A stretch of 64,000 bases of DNA from an uncultured Alteromonadaceae bacterium (GTDB lineage: Bacteria; Pseudomonadota; Gammaproteobacteria; Enterobacterales; Alteromonadaceae): the NCBI GenBank assembly GCA_947494925.1, contig CANLWS010000010.1, positions 186,001 to 250,000 of the forward strand. The letters are read 5' to 3'. The notes under the pieces are model-generated. The model made no database searches and was not told where the DNA came from. It worked only from the letters and a program-made list of their open reading frames with translations. Both the position numbers and the translations under genes were made by a program. This document shows, piece after piece, positions 38,832 through 47,057 of the stretch (position 1 is its first letter; the number at the start of each line of letters is the position of its first letter).

Positions 38832-39425
38832 ATGGAACTGGCAATAATACTAATGATGCTCCTTATCGTCGTGGCGATTGGCGCCATCAAATTGAACGAA
38901 CAAGGCTTATCTTTCCCGTTCAAACGTAAAACAAACCTGTTTAGCAAAGTTGAACGAAGTTTTCTTGAGCTGATTGAACAGGCAGTAGGTTCACGCTACC
39001 GCGTTGTTTGTCGGGTCAGGCTCACTGACATCCTTAGTTTGCGCCAAAGTACTGACAAAAAGACCGCAAAAACCGCATTGCTCAGGGCGTCAGGAAGACA
39101 GCTGGACTTCGTGTTGTGTGATAAAGAAGATATGAATCCCGTTGTTGCTATTGACCTGGTTCACAATCAAGGAAAAGAAGGATACAAGAGTCAGCGAGAC
39201 TGGTTTACCAGCGGAGCTTTGGATGCTGCGCGCATTCCACACCTCAGAATAAAGGTGAAATCAGGTTACACAGCACAGGAAATACGCGAGTGCATCGACA
39301 ATAAACTGGCACCTCTCCAGCGGAAAGATCCGAAACCATTGATTCAGGGCACGCTTAACCCCGATAGCAATATAGACAAAAAACCGACCAGACCCTTGCG
39401 CTCAAGCCGACCAGCGGCCGCATAA
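38832..39425 (+). CDS. DUF2726-domain membrane-anchored protein
   Basis: 197 residues: an N-terminal helix (LAIILMMLLIVVAIGAIKL), then a nuclease-like DUF2726 domain (about 45-160; VERSFLELIEQAVGSRYRVV, QLDFVLCDKEDMNPVVAIDL, DAARIPHLRIKVKSGYT). The D-x-x and D-L spacing resembles PD-(D/E)XK folds. A basic, Pro-rich tail follows. An AGGAGA ribosome site precedes the ATG. Activity is not established for the family. Confidence 0.75.
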   Translation: MELAIILMMLLIVVAIGAIKLNEQGLSFPFKRKTNLFSKVERSFLELIEQAVGSRYRVVCRVRLTDILSLRQSTDKKTAKTALLRASGRQLDFVLCDKEDMNPVVAIDLVHNQGKEGYKSQRDWFTSGALDAARIPHLRIKVKSGYTAQEIRECIDNKLAPLQRKDPKPLIQGTLNPDSNIDKKPTRPLRSSRPAAA

Positions 39426-39519
39426 AGCCTTGGAGAAGTAACGTCTCTGTATTGACACTAAATGATAACGACTGAGTGTGCCGGTTTACACCTTTGTCGT
39501 CATTTGGGAATACAAGAAG

Positions 39520-39542
39520 GTAATTGACCTCAGGTCAATTAC
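39520..39542. promoter_or_regulatory. Perfect 23-bp palindrome upstream of mtnN
   Basis: Arms GTAATTGACCT and AGGTCAATTAC with a single central C. It lies 96 bp before the mtnN ATG in a 212-bp gap and is not followed by a T-run, so it looks like an operator for a dimeric regulator rather than a terminator. I do not recognise the binding protein. Confidence 0.6.
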
Positions 39543-39637
39543 TTGACTGTTGCGTCCGGTCATCCCTTCGTCTGGCTAGAAATTTACGCTGTTTGGGTTT
39601 ACACTTCGCGCAAATTTATTCTGAGCATTAAAATCCT

Positions 39638-40345
39638 ATGAAAATCGCTATTTTGGGCGCCATGGACCAAGAGGTCGCCCTACTCAAAGAATCCCTCACT
39701 GACGTCAGGATTTCTGAATATGCACACCTTAATTTCTACGCTGGCAAGTTGCACGGTGTCGACGTGATAGTTGTGAAATGTGGTATTGGAAAAGTTGCCG
39801 CTTCAGTAGCCACCACAGTGATGATCGACCGCTTCGCGCCAGACTTTGTTGTTAATACAGGTTCAGCTGGTGGCTTCGATACAGATCTTGATATTGGCGA
39901 TTTGGTGATTGCCACTGATGTGCAGCATCATGATGTGGATGTTACGCACTTTGGTTATGAACGAGGTCAGGTATATGGCATGCCTGCTATTTACCCATGC
40001 GATGAGAGATTAATACTTGCCGCGGAACATGCCGCCAAAGATGTGGTTCATGTTAAAAGTAAGCGAGGATTAATCTGCACTGGTGATTCTTTTATCGGCT
40101 GTGACGAAGCAGCATCAAGACTAAGAGGCTTGTTTCCTGACATGCGTGCCGTTGAGATGGAAGGAGCGGCTATCGGACAAACCTGTTACATGCTGGATAC
40201 ACCATTTGTGGTTATTCGCTCTCTTTCTGATATTGCTGGAAAAACCTCTTCTGAATCTTTCTCTTCTTATATCGATAAGGCAGCAAAACACTCTGCTGAG
40301 TTGGTTATGGGGATGATCGCAGAACTGTCTGAAACTCAACAGTAG
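39638..40345 (+). CDS. mtnN: 5'-methylthioadenosine/S-adenosylhomocysteine nucleosidase
   Basis: Cleaves adenine from 5'-methylthioadenosine, S-adenosylhomocysteine and 5'-deoxyadenosine. The 235 residues begin MKIAILGAMDQEV and include the family motifs GIGKVAASVATT, NTGSAGGF, the purine/ribose-binding MEGAAIGQTCY, and RSLSDIAGK with the catalytic aspartate. Length matches E. coli (232). It is followed by the CbiB-like gene after 6 bp, then btuF and ahcY. Confidence 0.95.
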   Translation: MKIAILGAMDQEVALLKESLTDVRISEYAHLNFYAGKLHGVDVIVVKCGIGKVAASVATTVMIDRFAPDFVVNTGSAGGFDTDLDIGDLVIATDVQHHDVDVTHFGYERGQVYGMPAIYPCDERLILAAEHAAKDVVHVKSKRGLICTGDSFIGCDEAASRLRGLFPDMRAVEMEGAAIGQTCYMLDTPFVVIRSLSDIAGKTSSESFSSYIDKAAKHSAELVMGMIAELSETQQ

Positions 40346-40351
40346 TGTAAG

Positions 40352-41323
40352 ATGCCTGAGGTCAGCAACCTGCTACTTAATCCAATTTTTCAACCAGTTT
40401 GGATTATGCTGATCGTGATGCTGGTTGAGAGGTTTCTCAACTGGCCAGATAAATATCATCCTCTCAGTTTTTTCCGATTACTGGCCAGAAACATTGACAA
40501 GAAAGTCAGGCCTGGCTCTGCAGATTCTGTCACGCAACAAAAAATCTCAGGGAGCCTGGCGGCCATAGTGCTGCTGGTTCCCTTTTTATTGGTTCTGGCG
40601 TTGCTGATCAATATTGCCGAATATCCACAGTTTTTTAACGCTATTTTATTGTTGGCGGCCTTACAATTTAGCCCCTTTCTGAAGCGATATAAAAAAATCA
40701 GACTCGCATTGGCTAGCAATAAAAAAGCATTGGCAAGAAGTATTCTGGCACCAATGGTGTTGCGAGAGACGGACAAATTGTCTCCCATGGGCATTGCCAA
40801 AGCGGCTTCTGAAAGCCTGCTGTTGAGATTCGGCTATCAATATGTCAGTGTGCTGTTTTGGTATCTTTTACTCGGTGGCTTAGGTGCCTTCACCTATCGA
40901 TTGCTGTATGAATTTTCACAAATCTGGAACACCAAACTCGCCAAGTATCGCAATTTTGGCCGACCTGCACGTACCATCGTCAACTTTTTGTCCTGGTTTC
41001 CCATTCGATTTTTCGTGCTGGCCCTAGCCTTGGCAGAAAATGTAACAGGCGCTAGACAAGCCGCTAGAAAGGTCAGCAGCGTCAAACAAAGTTCTATCAG
41101 AGTTTTGGCCTCACACGGCGGTGCAATGGGGTTTCAAATGAGCGGCCCCGCCTATTACACAGGCCAGAAAATCCGTAAAAAGAAGGTTGGTGGGCAGCGG
41201 GAAATCAGATTTGACGATATGCAGCGCGTGACAAATTCTATGACTAAAGCCAATTTAATTCTCCTGTGCTTTTTAGTACTGGGTGTGGCGATAACATATG
41301 CCGCCTTACAGGGAAGCCATTGA
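40352..41323 (+). CDS. CobD/CbiB-family membrane protein
   Basis: 323-residue inner-membrane protein with about five hydrophobic segments, related to CbiB/CobD (adenosylcobinamide-phosphate synthase) and to AmpE. Recognisable parts are the N-terminal WPDKYHPLSFFRLLARNIDKK and the loop LALAENVTGARQAARKV. No other cobalamin synthesis gene is nearby, so a salvage role or a different function is possible. Its TGA overlaps the btuF start (TGATG), and it lies 6 bp after mtnN. Confidence 0.75.
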   Translation: MPEVSNLLLNPIFQPVWIMLIVMLVERFLNWPDKYHPLSFFRLLARNIDKKVRPGSADSVTQQKISGSLAAIVLLVPFLLVLALLINIAEYPQFFNAILLLAALQFSPFLKRYKKIRLALASNKKALARSILAPMVLRETDKLSPMGIAKAASESLLLRFGYQYVSVLFWYLLLGGLGAFTYRLLYEFSQIWNTKLAKYRNFGRPARTIVNFLSWFPIRFFVLALALAENVTGARQAARKVSSVKQSSIRVLASHGGAMGFQMSGPAYYTGQKIRKKKVGGQREIRFDDMQRVTNSMTKANLILLCFLVLGVAITYAALQGSH

Positions 41324-42120
41324 TGCGAAATATCCTTCTAGTACTATTTTCTTTAACCAGCATTGAGTTGTTGGCAGCGCCCGATAAAATTGTCAGCCTA
41401 GCCCCCCATACAACAGAACTCGTGTTCGCCTTAGGTGCAGGTAGCCGACTAGTTGCAGTCAGTGATTACAGCGATTACCCCAAGGAGGCCACGCGGTTAC
41501 CTAGCGTGGCGAGTTATAACGGCGTGGATTTTGAAAAAATTCTGATGCTGGAACCAGACCTGATACTAGCCTGGCAAGGTGGCAATAAACCTCAGGACCT
41601 CAGCAAGTTAGCTTCTCTGGGATTAAAGCTGTTTTATTCCAAACCACAAAAACCTGAAGATGTCGCTGCCGAATTAGTGGCTTTAGGCGCACTTTTGGGC
41701 GCTGAGGAACGTGCCCAGCAATTGAGCAAAACCTATTTATCTCGTTTAGAAATGTTGAAAACCAAATACTATCAGAAGCATCAGAAATCGGTGTTCTATT
41801 ATATGTGGCCCAAACCATTGATGAGTATTGGCAATGGTGCATGGGCCAATCAACTGCTTAACATTTGTGGGTCAAGATCTGCATTTGATGATCTATCCAT
41901 AGATTACCCTGAAGTGAATTTGCAGGATGTAATCAATAGAAAACCAGAGATTTTAGTTGCAGCCATGAAAACCAACTTGCAGGATGCGAAGAGTTTTTGG
42001 ACTGAATTTGGAGATGTATTAAATGCCGAAGTGGTTGTTGTTAACCCGGATCGTTTGCATAGATTCACGCCTCGACTGCTCGATGGCCTGGAAGATCTCT
42101 GCGAGCAATTGAACTTCTAA
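41323..42120 (+). CDS. btuF: Vitamin B12 periplasmic binding protein BtuF
   Basis: Periplasmic component of the BtuCD-F cobalamin importer. The ATG at 41323, overlapping the previous stop, gives a signal peptide (NILLVLFSLTSIELLAAPDK). The binding-protein signature follows: IVSLAPHTTELVFALGAG, DYPKEATRLPSVASYNGVDFEK-like region, EPDLILAWQGG, and RFTPRLLDGLEDLCEQL at the end. The 265 residues match the family. No btuC or btuD and no cobalamin riboswitch box were seen nearby. Confidence 0.88.
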   Translation: MRNILLVLFSLTSIELLAAPDKIVSLAPHTTELVFALGAGSRLVAVSDYSDYPKEATRLPSVASYNGVDFEKILMLEPDLILAWQGGNKPQDLSKLASLGLKLFYSKPQKPEDVAAELVALGALLGAEERAQQLSKTYLSRLEMLKTKYYQKHQKSVFYYMWPKPLMSIGNGAWANQLLNICGSRSAFDDLSIDYPEVNLQDVINRKPEILVAAMKTNLQDAKSFWTEFGDVLNAEVVVVNPDRLHRFTPRLLDGLEDLCEQLNF

Positions 42121-42163
42121 ATGATATCTGGCGTAATGATCCAATAGAAAAAGTCGATACAAT

Positions 42164-43582
42164 ATGAATACAGCAAATATAGGCGTAAAAATGAATCAAG
42201 AGAATCACGTGATGGCAACGGGTGACTATAAGGTCGCAGATATCAGTCTTGCAGATTGGGGACGAAAAGAGCTCACAATTGCGGAAAGTGAGATGCCAGC
42301 TCTAATGGCAATACGGGCCAAATACCGTAACCAACAACCTCTCAAAGGTGCCAATATTCTTGGCTGTATACATATGACCATTCAAACTGGCGTGCTGATC
42401 GAAACACTGATTGATTTAGGCGCACAGGTCCGTTGGTCTAGCTGCAACATATTTTCTACGCAGGATCATGCAGCAGCGGCTGTGGTTGCGGGAGGCGTGC
42501 CCGTTTATGCCTGGAAAGGGGAAACCGAAGAAGAATACGAATGGTGCCTTGAACAAACGATCCTGAAGGATGGTGAAGTCTGGGACGCTAATATGGTATT
42601 GGATGACGGCGGTGATCTAACTGCAATGTTGCATGACAAATACCCGCAGGTTCTGGAAGGTGTGCACGGCATCACTGAAGAGACAACTACTGGTGTGCAT
42701 CGCTTGTTGGAAATGCTGGAAGAAGGCACGCTCAAAGTACCTGCTATAAACGTCAATGATTCAGTAACCAAATCTAAAAATGACAATAAATATGGGTGTC
42801 GTCACAGTCTCAACGATGCGATTAAAAGAGCAACAGACCATCTCTTGGCAGGTAAGAAGGCCTTGGTCATTGGTTACGGTGATGTGGGCAAAGGATCCGC
42901 ACAATCCCTTCGACAAGAAGGCATGATCGTAAGAGTGACAGAAGTGGATCCTATCTGCGCCATGCAAGCATGCATGGATGGATTTGAACTGGTATCCACT
43001 TACAATAATGGCAACAACACAGGCAAGCTGGAGGATATCAATACTGATTTGCTCAGCAATACAGATTTGGTGGTTACCACAACGGGTAACGTTAATGTTT
43101 GCGATATCAGTACTTTAAAGAGCATTAAGTCAGGTGCGGTTGTGTGTAACATTGGCCACTTCGACAACGAGATTGATACAGCATACACTCGTGAAAATTG
43201 GCGTTGGGAAGAAGTAAAACCCCAGGTGCACAAGATTTATCGCAGTGACAATGTGGCTGATCATCTTATTTTGCTGTCAGAAGGACGCCTGGTAAATTTA
43301 GGCAATGCCACCGGACACCCTTCCAGAATTATGGATGGCTCCTTTGCTAATCAGGTACTTGCCCAAATCCATTTGTTTGAGCAGGCGTACGCAGACATGA
43401 ATGCCACTGATAAAGAGAATGCTTTGCGCGTTGAAGTGTTACCTAAGAAGCTTGACGAAGAAGTTGCCCGTTACATGGTGGAAGGTTTTGGAGGTGTATT
43501 GACGCGCCTGACCAAGCAACAAGCTGATTATATAAATGTCAGTGCTGATGGTCCGTTCAAGTCGGATGATTATCGATACTAA
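42164..43582 (+). CDS. ahcY: Adenosylhomocysteinase AhcY
   Basis: NAD-dependent hydrolase that splits S-adenosylhomocysteine to adenosine and homocysteine. The long ORF has 472 residues; starts at 42194 (MNQENH) or 42215 (MATGDYK) are also possible. Motifs: [40 protein letters not shown] with active-site Asp/Lys/Asn, the NAD loop [12 protein letters not shown], and [14 protein letters not shown] near the end; the C-terminus KSDDYRY is typical. Not all gammaproteobacteria carry it; here it coexists with mtnN. A terminator follows. Confidence 0.95.
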   Translation: MNTANIGVKMNQENHVMATGDYKVADISLADWGRKELTIAESEMPALMAIRAKYRNQQPLKGANILGCIHMTIQTGVLIETLIDLGAQVRWSSCNIFSTQDHAAAAVVAGGVPVYAWKGETEEEYEWCLEQTILKDGEVWDANMVLDDGGDLTAMLHDKYPQVLEGVHGITEETTTGVHRLLEMLEEGTLKVPAINVNDSVTKSKNDNKYGCRHSLNDAIKRATDHLLAGKKALVIGYGDVGKGSAQSLRQEGMIVRVTEVDPICAMQACMDGFELVSTYNNGNNTGKLEDINTDLLSNTDLVVTTTGNVNVCDISTLKSIKSGAVVCNIGHFDNEIDTAYTRENWRWEEVKPQVHKIYRSDNVADHLILLSEGRLVNLGNATGHPSRIMDGSFANQVLAQIHLFEQAYADMNATDKENALRVEVLPKKLDEEVARYMVEGFGGVLTRLTKQQADYINVSADGPFKSDDYRY

Positions 43583-43606
43583 AAAAGGGCGCTAAGCGCC
43601 CTTTTC
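43583..43606 (+). terminator. Rho-independent terminator of ahcY
   Basis: Stem GGGCGCT / AGCGCCC with flanking A and T runs, beginning at the ahcY stop codon. A canonical, probably bidirectional terminator. Confidence 0.88.
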
Positions 43607-43707
43607 TAATTCCATTTAGGCATTATCTTTCACTAACAGAAATTTGTACCTTTACAGCATACCCACTAGTAATTAGTATCAATACAATAGGTTGTCGGAG
43701 CAGCATT

Positions 43708-44079
43708 ATGAAAAAATTATTCATTTCCTTACTTGGTCTGTTTAGCTTCGTGGCTTTTGCAGACGAGGTCGCCGACATATCTGCGCAGGATCTTCTTGCA
43801 TCGAAAACTCAGGATTGGTTAATCATCGATGTTAGAACTAAAAAAGAATATGATCAGGGCCATGTGCCTGGCGCAGTCAATATCGCTCACGATCAACTTG
43901 CCTCAAACATCGACAAACTACTCACCCAAAAAGATAAACCTGTGGTGGTCTATTGCCGATCTGGATATCGTGCAGGAAAAGCCGCCGACGTTCTGCTCGA
44001 ATATGACTTCAAGCAGGTAAAACATTTAGAAGGTGATATGCTTGGCTGGGAAAAAGCTGGATTAGAAATCGAAAAATGA
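43708..44079 (+). CDS. Periplasmic rhodanese-like protein
   Basis: 123-residue single-domain rhodanese with a signal peptide (KKLFISLLGLFSFVAFADE). The active-site loop VVVYCRSGYRAG holds Cys83, so a persulfide-forming sulfurtransferase or thiol-reactive function in the periplasm is plausible. The fold is complete (DVRTKKEYDQGHVPGAVNIA; LEGDMLGWEKAG). Its stop overlaps the next ATG by four bases; it leads a five-gene coupled unit. Confidence 0.88.
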   Translation: MKKLFISLLGLFSFVAFADEVADISAQDLLASKTQDWLIIDVRTKKEYDQGHVPGAVNIAHDQLASNIDKLLTQKDKPVVVYCRSGYRAGKAADVLLEYDFKQVKHLEGDMLGWEKAGLEIEK

Positions 44080-44516
44080 AGCTTGAAGCTGAAGCAAAAG
44101 ATAAATTCGGAAATTACTTTTTAAGGTATGAGAACGGGATTGTCAGCGCACACGTAAAAGGGCTTATCAGCGATTCTCTAGCAATCAAATTTTCTCAGGA
44201 TATGAAGAGGTTTATCAAGCAGATCCCCGACGCTATCTGGGGATATTATTCTGACCAAATCGAGTGTATAGGCTATACGCCGAATGCCGAGAAATCCCTG
44301 GTTGAAAGTCACATTTACGCGGCAAAAGCTGGCTGTGTCGTCGACGCCTATCGCTCCGGAACCGCACTTTCAGTCGATCAGATTTCCAAAATACGCAGGC
44401 GAGCGGAAATTCATGGTAACTTTAGTCATCGTATGTTTGAAAACGAAACACTAGCAAAAGCTTATATCCAAGAGACGCTACAAGATCTATATCAATCTAC
44501 GGCAGCTCATAAATGA
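44076..44516 (+). CDS. Uncharacterised cytoplasmic protein (possible STAS-like fold)
   Basis: 146 residues with no signal peptide or helix. The start (KDKFGNYFLRYENGIVSAHV, then KGLISDSLAIKFSQDMKRF) looks like the strand-helix pattern of STAS/SpoIIAA-like proteins, but no definite family is recognised. A charged C-terminal helix ends the protein. It overlaps the rhodanese stop and the next start by four bases each, so it is translated with them. Confidence 0.65.
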   Translation: MKLEAEAKDKFGNYFLRYENGIVSAHVKGLISDSLAIKFSQDMKRFIKQIPDAIWGYYSDQIECIGYTPNAEKSLVESHIYAAKAGCVVDAYRSGTALSVDQISKIRRRAEIHGNFSHRMFENETLAKAYIQETLQDLYQSTAAHK

Positions 44517-44935
44517 ACATAACACTCACCACTCCTGCGGTGTTGTTTCCAGCTATATCTCTGCTTCTACTGGCGTATACAAACCGGTTTATTGCGCTGG
44601 CACAAATCATCAGAAATTTTGACAAAAGCCAGGACGATGACAATACCCAACTTCAAATTGAAAACTTGCGAAAACGCATTCAATTAATTAAGCGTATGCA
44701 GGAATTTGGTGTGATGAGCTTTTTCCTGTGTGTAGTATCTATGTTGGCTATCTATGCTCAATATCAATTGGCTGGGAGCTGGATATTCGCATCCAGTCTG
44801 GTTTTTCTGCTTTACTCATTGTGGTTGTCTGTGCGTGAAATTCGAATTTCCGTAGAAGCTCTCGATGTATATTTGTGCAATTTCAATCTTCAAACCAGAA
44901 AACGTAGATGGAAAAAATCAACTACAAGCAACTAG
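44513..44935 (+). CDS. DUF2721 membrane protein
   Basis: 140 residues with an N-terminal helix (TTPAVLFPAISLLLLAYTNR), a cytoplasmic charged segment (NLRKRIQLIKRMQ) and two further helices (VMSFFLCVVSMLAIYA; WIFASSLVFLLYSLWLSV), ending in the REIRISVEALD motif that marks DUF2721. Function unknown. It overlaps the previous gene by four bases and the GNAT gene by 28. Confidence 0.85.
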   Translation: MNITLTTPAVLFPAISLLLLAYTNRFIALAQIIRNFDKSQDDDNTQLQIENLRKRIQLIKRMQEFGVMSFFLCVVSMLAIYAQYQLAGSWIFASSLVFLLYSLWLSVREIRISVEALDVYLCNFNLQTRKRRWKKSTTSN

Positions 44936-45474
44936 CCCCGGCATTTTTTGACCAAGTAATTGGGCTTGGCAATAAAGTACATGGTGACAATTACCTTGAT
45001 CCTGAAAGCCTTGCCAGGATCTATCACAAAAGCATCGTGAATGACATAAATGCCAGTTGGGTGGCGCTTATTTGCGACGAATTGGTGGGCTTTCGACTTA
45101 CCCTGGCAGCTGACCAATGGGAACCAGACCACTGGTGTACTCCAGATTTGTGGAATGTAGCATCAAAACACGTGTGCTATTTCAAATGTAATACCGTTGA
45201 TGAGCGCTACCGGAGTGCGGGCATTGGCTCAAGATTGCTAAGTTTGTCCATTAACTGCGCTAGACAACAAGGAAGTCTGGCTGGTTTGGCACACATCTGG
45301 CTAGCAAGTCCCGGAAACAGTGCGTTCCGCTATTTCTCTAAATGTGGCGGCGAACTGATAAAAAAACACCCGGGAAAGTGGCGTAATTTATCCATCGATG
45401 ATGGTTACTGTTGCCCTGTTTGTCCGGATATCTGTGAATGTGTCGCTGCTGAGATGATTATCCATTTCAAATAA
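44908..45474 (+). CDS. GNAT-family acetyltransferase with cysteine-rich C-terminus
   Basis: 188 residues. The acetyl-CoA loop is in VDERYRSAGIGSRLL near residue 98, and NSAFRYFSKCGGELI completes the GNAT fold. The C-terminal 25 residues contain YCCPVCPDICEC, five cysteines in twelve residues, suggesting a metal (zinc) site or redox sensitivity; many GNATs lack this. It starts 28 bp inside the DUF2721 gene and ends 2 bp before the FAD oxidoreductase, so it is in the same unit. Substrate unknown, perhaps an amine related to the next enzyme. Confidence 0.82.
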   Translation: MEKINYKQLAPAFFDQVIGLGNKVHGDNYLDPESLARIYHKSIVNDINASWVALICDELVGFRLTLAADQWEPDHWCTPDLWNVASKHVCYFKCNTVDERYRSAGIGSRLLSLSINCARQQGSLAGLAHIWLASPGNSAFRYFSKCGGELIKKHPGKWRNLSIDDGYCCPVCPDICECVAAEMIIHFK

Positions 45475-45476
45475 TT

Positions 45477-46802
45477 ATGTATGATCCTTTAATTGAGTCC
45501 TACCCAAAACCCTGGCAAGGATACCCGGCTTCTTATTGGGCTTCGGAATTGGCAAAGCCTGCTGATTCTGAATTGCAACAAGATATACGAACAGAGGTCG
45601 CCATTATTGGCGCGGGTTACACCGGGCTTTCTGCTGGCTACCATTTAACCAAAAAATACAATGCTGATGTTACCATTCTGGAAGCCAACGAAGCAGGTTG
45701 GGGCTGCAGTGGCAGAAATGCAGGCTTTGTTTTGGCCGGAACGGGCAGACTTTCACTCCAACAAATGGCGTCAAAATGGGGGCAAGAATCAGCAAAACAC
45801 ATTTATCGGGAATACCTGAACTCAATAGACAGTGTTAATCGAATGATTTCACTGGGCAATATTCAGTGCGACAAGACTACTGGCGGTTACCTGAAACTGG
45901 CCCATAAAAAAGATCTTGTCGCTGGTTTGCGTCACCAGGCCGATGTGCTCAGAACTCAATTTTCTGAGCGCGTTGAATTTGTCGACACCAAACGGGTTGG
46001 CGAAGAATTTGTAAAATGTCAGGCATATGGAGGGATTTATTACCCCCAATGTTTTGCTATCAATCCACTGAAATTAGTCCAGGGATACCAGAAACTCGCA
46101 ATCCAAAGCGGCGTGCGCTTACATACAAATTCTCCTGTTATTCAATGGAAAAAGGACGGAAGTAAACACGTATTGAGCACACCTAAGGGCACAGTGACGG
46201 CCGATAGCGTGATTATCGCCAGCAATGGTTATACGTCAAAAAAGATGCATCCCATTGTTGCAAAGCGACATTTCCCGGTTTTATCGAGCGTGATAGTAAC
46301 CCGGCCTTTGACCTCCGACGAATTGCGTGAGATTGGCATCAAGCCTGGACTAATGGTGATGGACACTCGGGCGTTGAAATATTATTACCGAATATTACCA
46401 GACAATCGTATTTTATTTGGAGGACGCGGGGCGATAAAAGGCAAGGATGCAGAGCACCAGTTATACTGCCAGCGATTGCTCGACGGTTTAACCAGCACTT
46501 TTCCGCAATTAAAGAGAGTGAATGCGGCATATTTTTGGAGTGGCTGGATCAGTGTTTCATATGATGATTATCCAAGAATTTGGAAAAATGATGACAGTAG
46601 TATTCACTATGCCATGGGGTATTGCGGTTCTGGTGTAGCGTTTGCCACACAGGCGGGAAAACGTTTGGCTCAGTCCATAATGGAGCCATCCAAACTGCCT
46701 GACTTACCTTTTTGGCAATCTCCTTTGCCCACCTTTCCATTTTCGCCATTTAAGCGTTTAGGACTCAGAGGTTTCTATACACTGGCCAAACTCAGAGATT
46801 AG
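45477..46802 (+). CDS. FAD-dependent oxidoreductase (DAO / PuuB-like)
   Basis: 441-residue amine or amino-acid oxidoreductase of the DAO superfamily. The FAD site IIGAGYTGLSAGYHL is near residue 42, with GCSGRNAGFVLAG after it, as in gamma-glutamylputrescine oxidase and relatives. The C-terminal GYCGSGVAFATQAGKRLA closes the cofactor site. No signal peptide. It is the last gene of the rhodanese-led unit. The substrate is inferred only to family level (a secondary amine or N-modified amino acid). Confidence 0.85.
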   Translation: MYDPLIESYPKPWQGYPASYWASELAKPADSELQQDIRTEVAIIGAGYTGLSAGYHLTKKYNADVTILEANEAGWGCSGRNAGFVLAGTGRLSLQQMASKWGQESAKHIYREYLNSIDSVNRMISLGNIQCDKTTGGYLKLAHKKDLVAGLRHQADVLRTQFSERVEFVDTKRVGEEFVKCQAYGGIYYPQCFAINPLKLVQGYQKLAIQSGVRLHTNSPVIQWKKDGSKHVLSTPKGTVTADSVIIASNGYTSKKMHPIVAKRHFPVLSSVIVTRPLTSDELREIGIKPGLMVMDTRALKYYYRILPDNRILFGGRGAIKGKDAEHQLYCQRLLDGLTSTFPQLKRVNAAYFWSGWISVSYDDYPRIWKNDDSSIHYAMGYCGSGVAFATQAGKRLAQSIMEPSKLPDLPFWQSPLPTFPFSPFKRLGLRGFYTLAKLRD

Positions 46803-46814
46803 CATCAAACTTTC

Positions 46815-46845
46815 TATATAAAAAAGCCGGAATTAACCGGCTTCT
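46815..46845 (-). terminator. Terminator stronger on the minus strand (convergent gap)
   Basis: Stem AAGCCGG / CCGGCTT with a 6-nt loop. On the minus strand the stem runs into TTTTTTATAT, a good terminator; on the plus strand it is followed by only CTT. It therefore serves a leftward transcript best, ending right after the TAA of the small Cys-rich frame at 46845-46961, and may also stop the FAD gene. Confidence 0.8.
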
Positions 46846-46963
46846 TAAGGCATTGAATTTGCACAATAATGATTGCTCAAACGCGCTGCCAAAGGACAAT
46901 TTCCATTTGATTCGACTACACAACTAAGGCAGTCAGAACAACCAATATCAAAATAAAAAACAT
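46845..46963 (-). other. Candidate small leftward gene: Cys-rich 38-codon frame and overlapping 15-aa hydrophobic ORF
   Basis: On the minus strand an AAAAGGAAA ribosome site leads to an ATG at 46961-46963. Read from it, the frame encodes only a 15-residue hydrophobic peptide (MFFILILVVLTALVV) ending at 46916. The frame one base back is open for 38 codons to a TAA at 46845-46847 and reads FYFDIGCSDCLSC, then VVESNGNCPLAARLSNHYC and a short end. It has a CxxCxxC cluster and five cysteines in all, but lacks a standard start. One extra T in the six-T run after the ATG would join the two. A terminator follows the TAA at once. Either a small gene with a homopolymer frameshift, a slippage-expressed gene, or a short hydrophobic peptide gene. 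Confidence 0.45.
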
Positions 46964-46977
46964 TATAATTTTCCTTT

Positions 46978-47006
46978 TAGTGTTTGCGTGTATAACGCAA
47001 ACACTA
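46978..47006 (-). promoter_or_regulatory. Large palindrome and putative promoter before the small gene
   Basis: Perfect 12-bp arms TAGTGTTTGCGT and ACGCAAACACTA around a 5-nt centre. On the minus strand a TTGCGC at about 47011-47016 and TATACA in the palindrome centre, 16 bp apart, could be -35 and -10. The repeat would then be an operator over the promoter. It is not followed by a T-run in either direction, so a simple terminator for tyrS is less likely. Confidence 0.5.
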
Positions 47007-47057
47007 TACTGCGCAATCTTTTTTCAGGCTTCAAGCTTTATCTGGCTCTGTTTCCCT

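Noticed and set aside
42121-42163. SAH riboswitch before ahcY
   Set aside because: The gap is only 43 bp and shows no recognisable fold.
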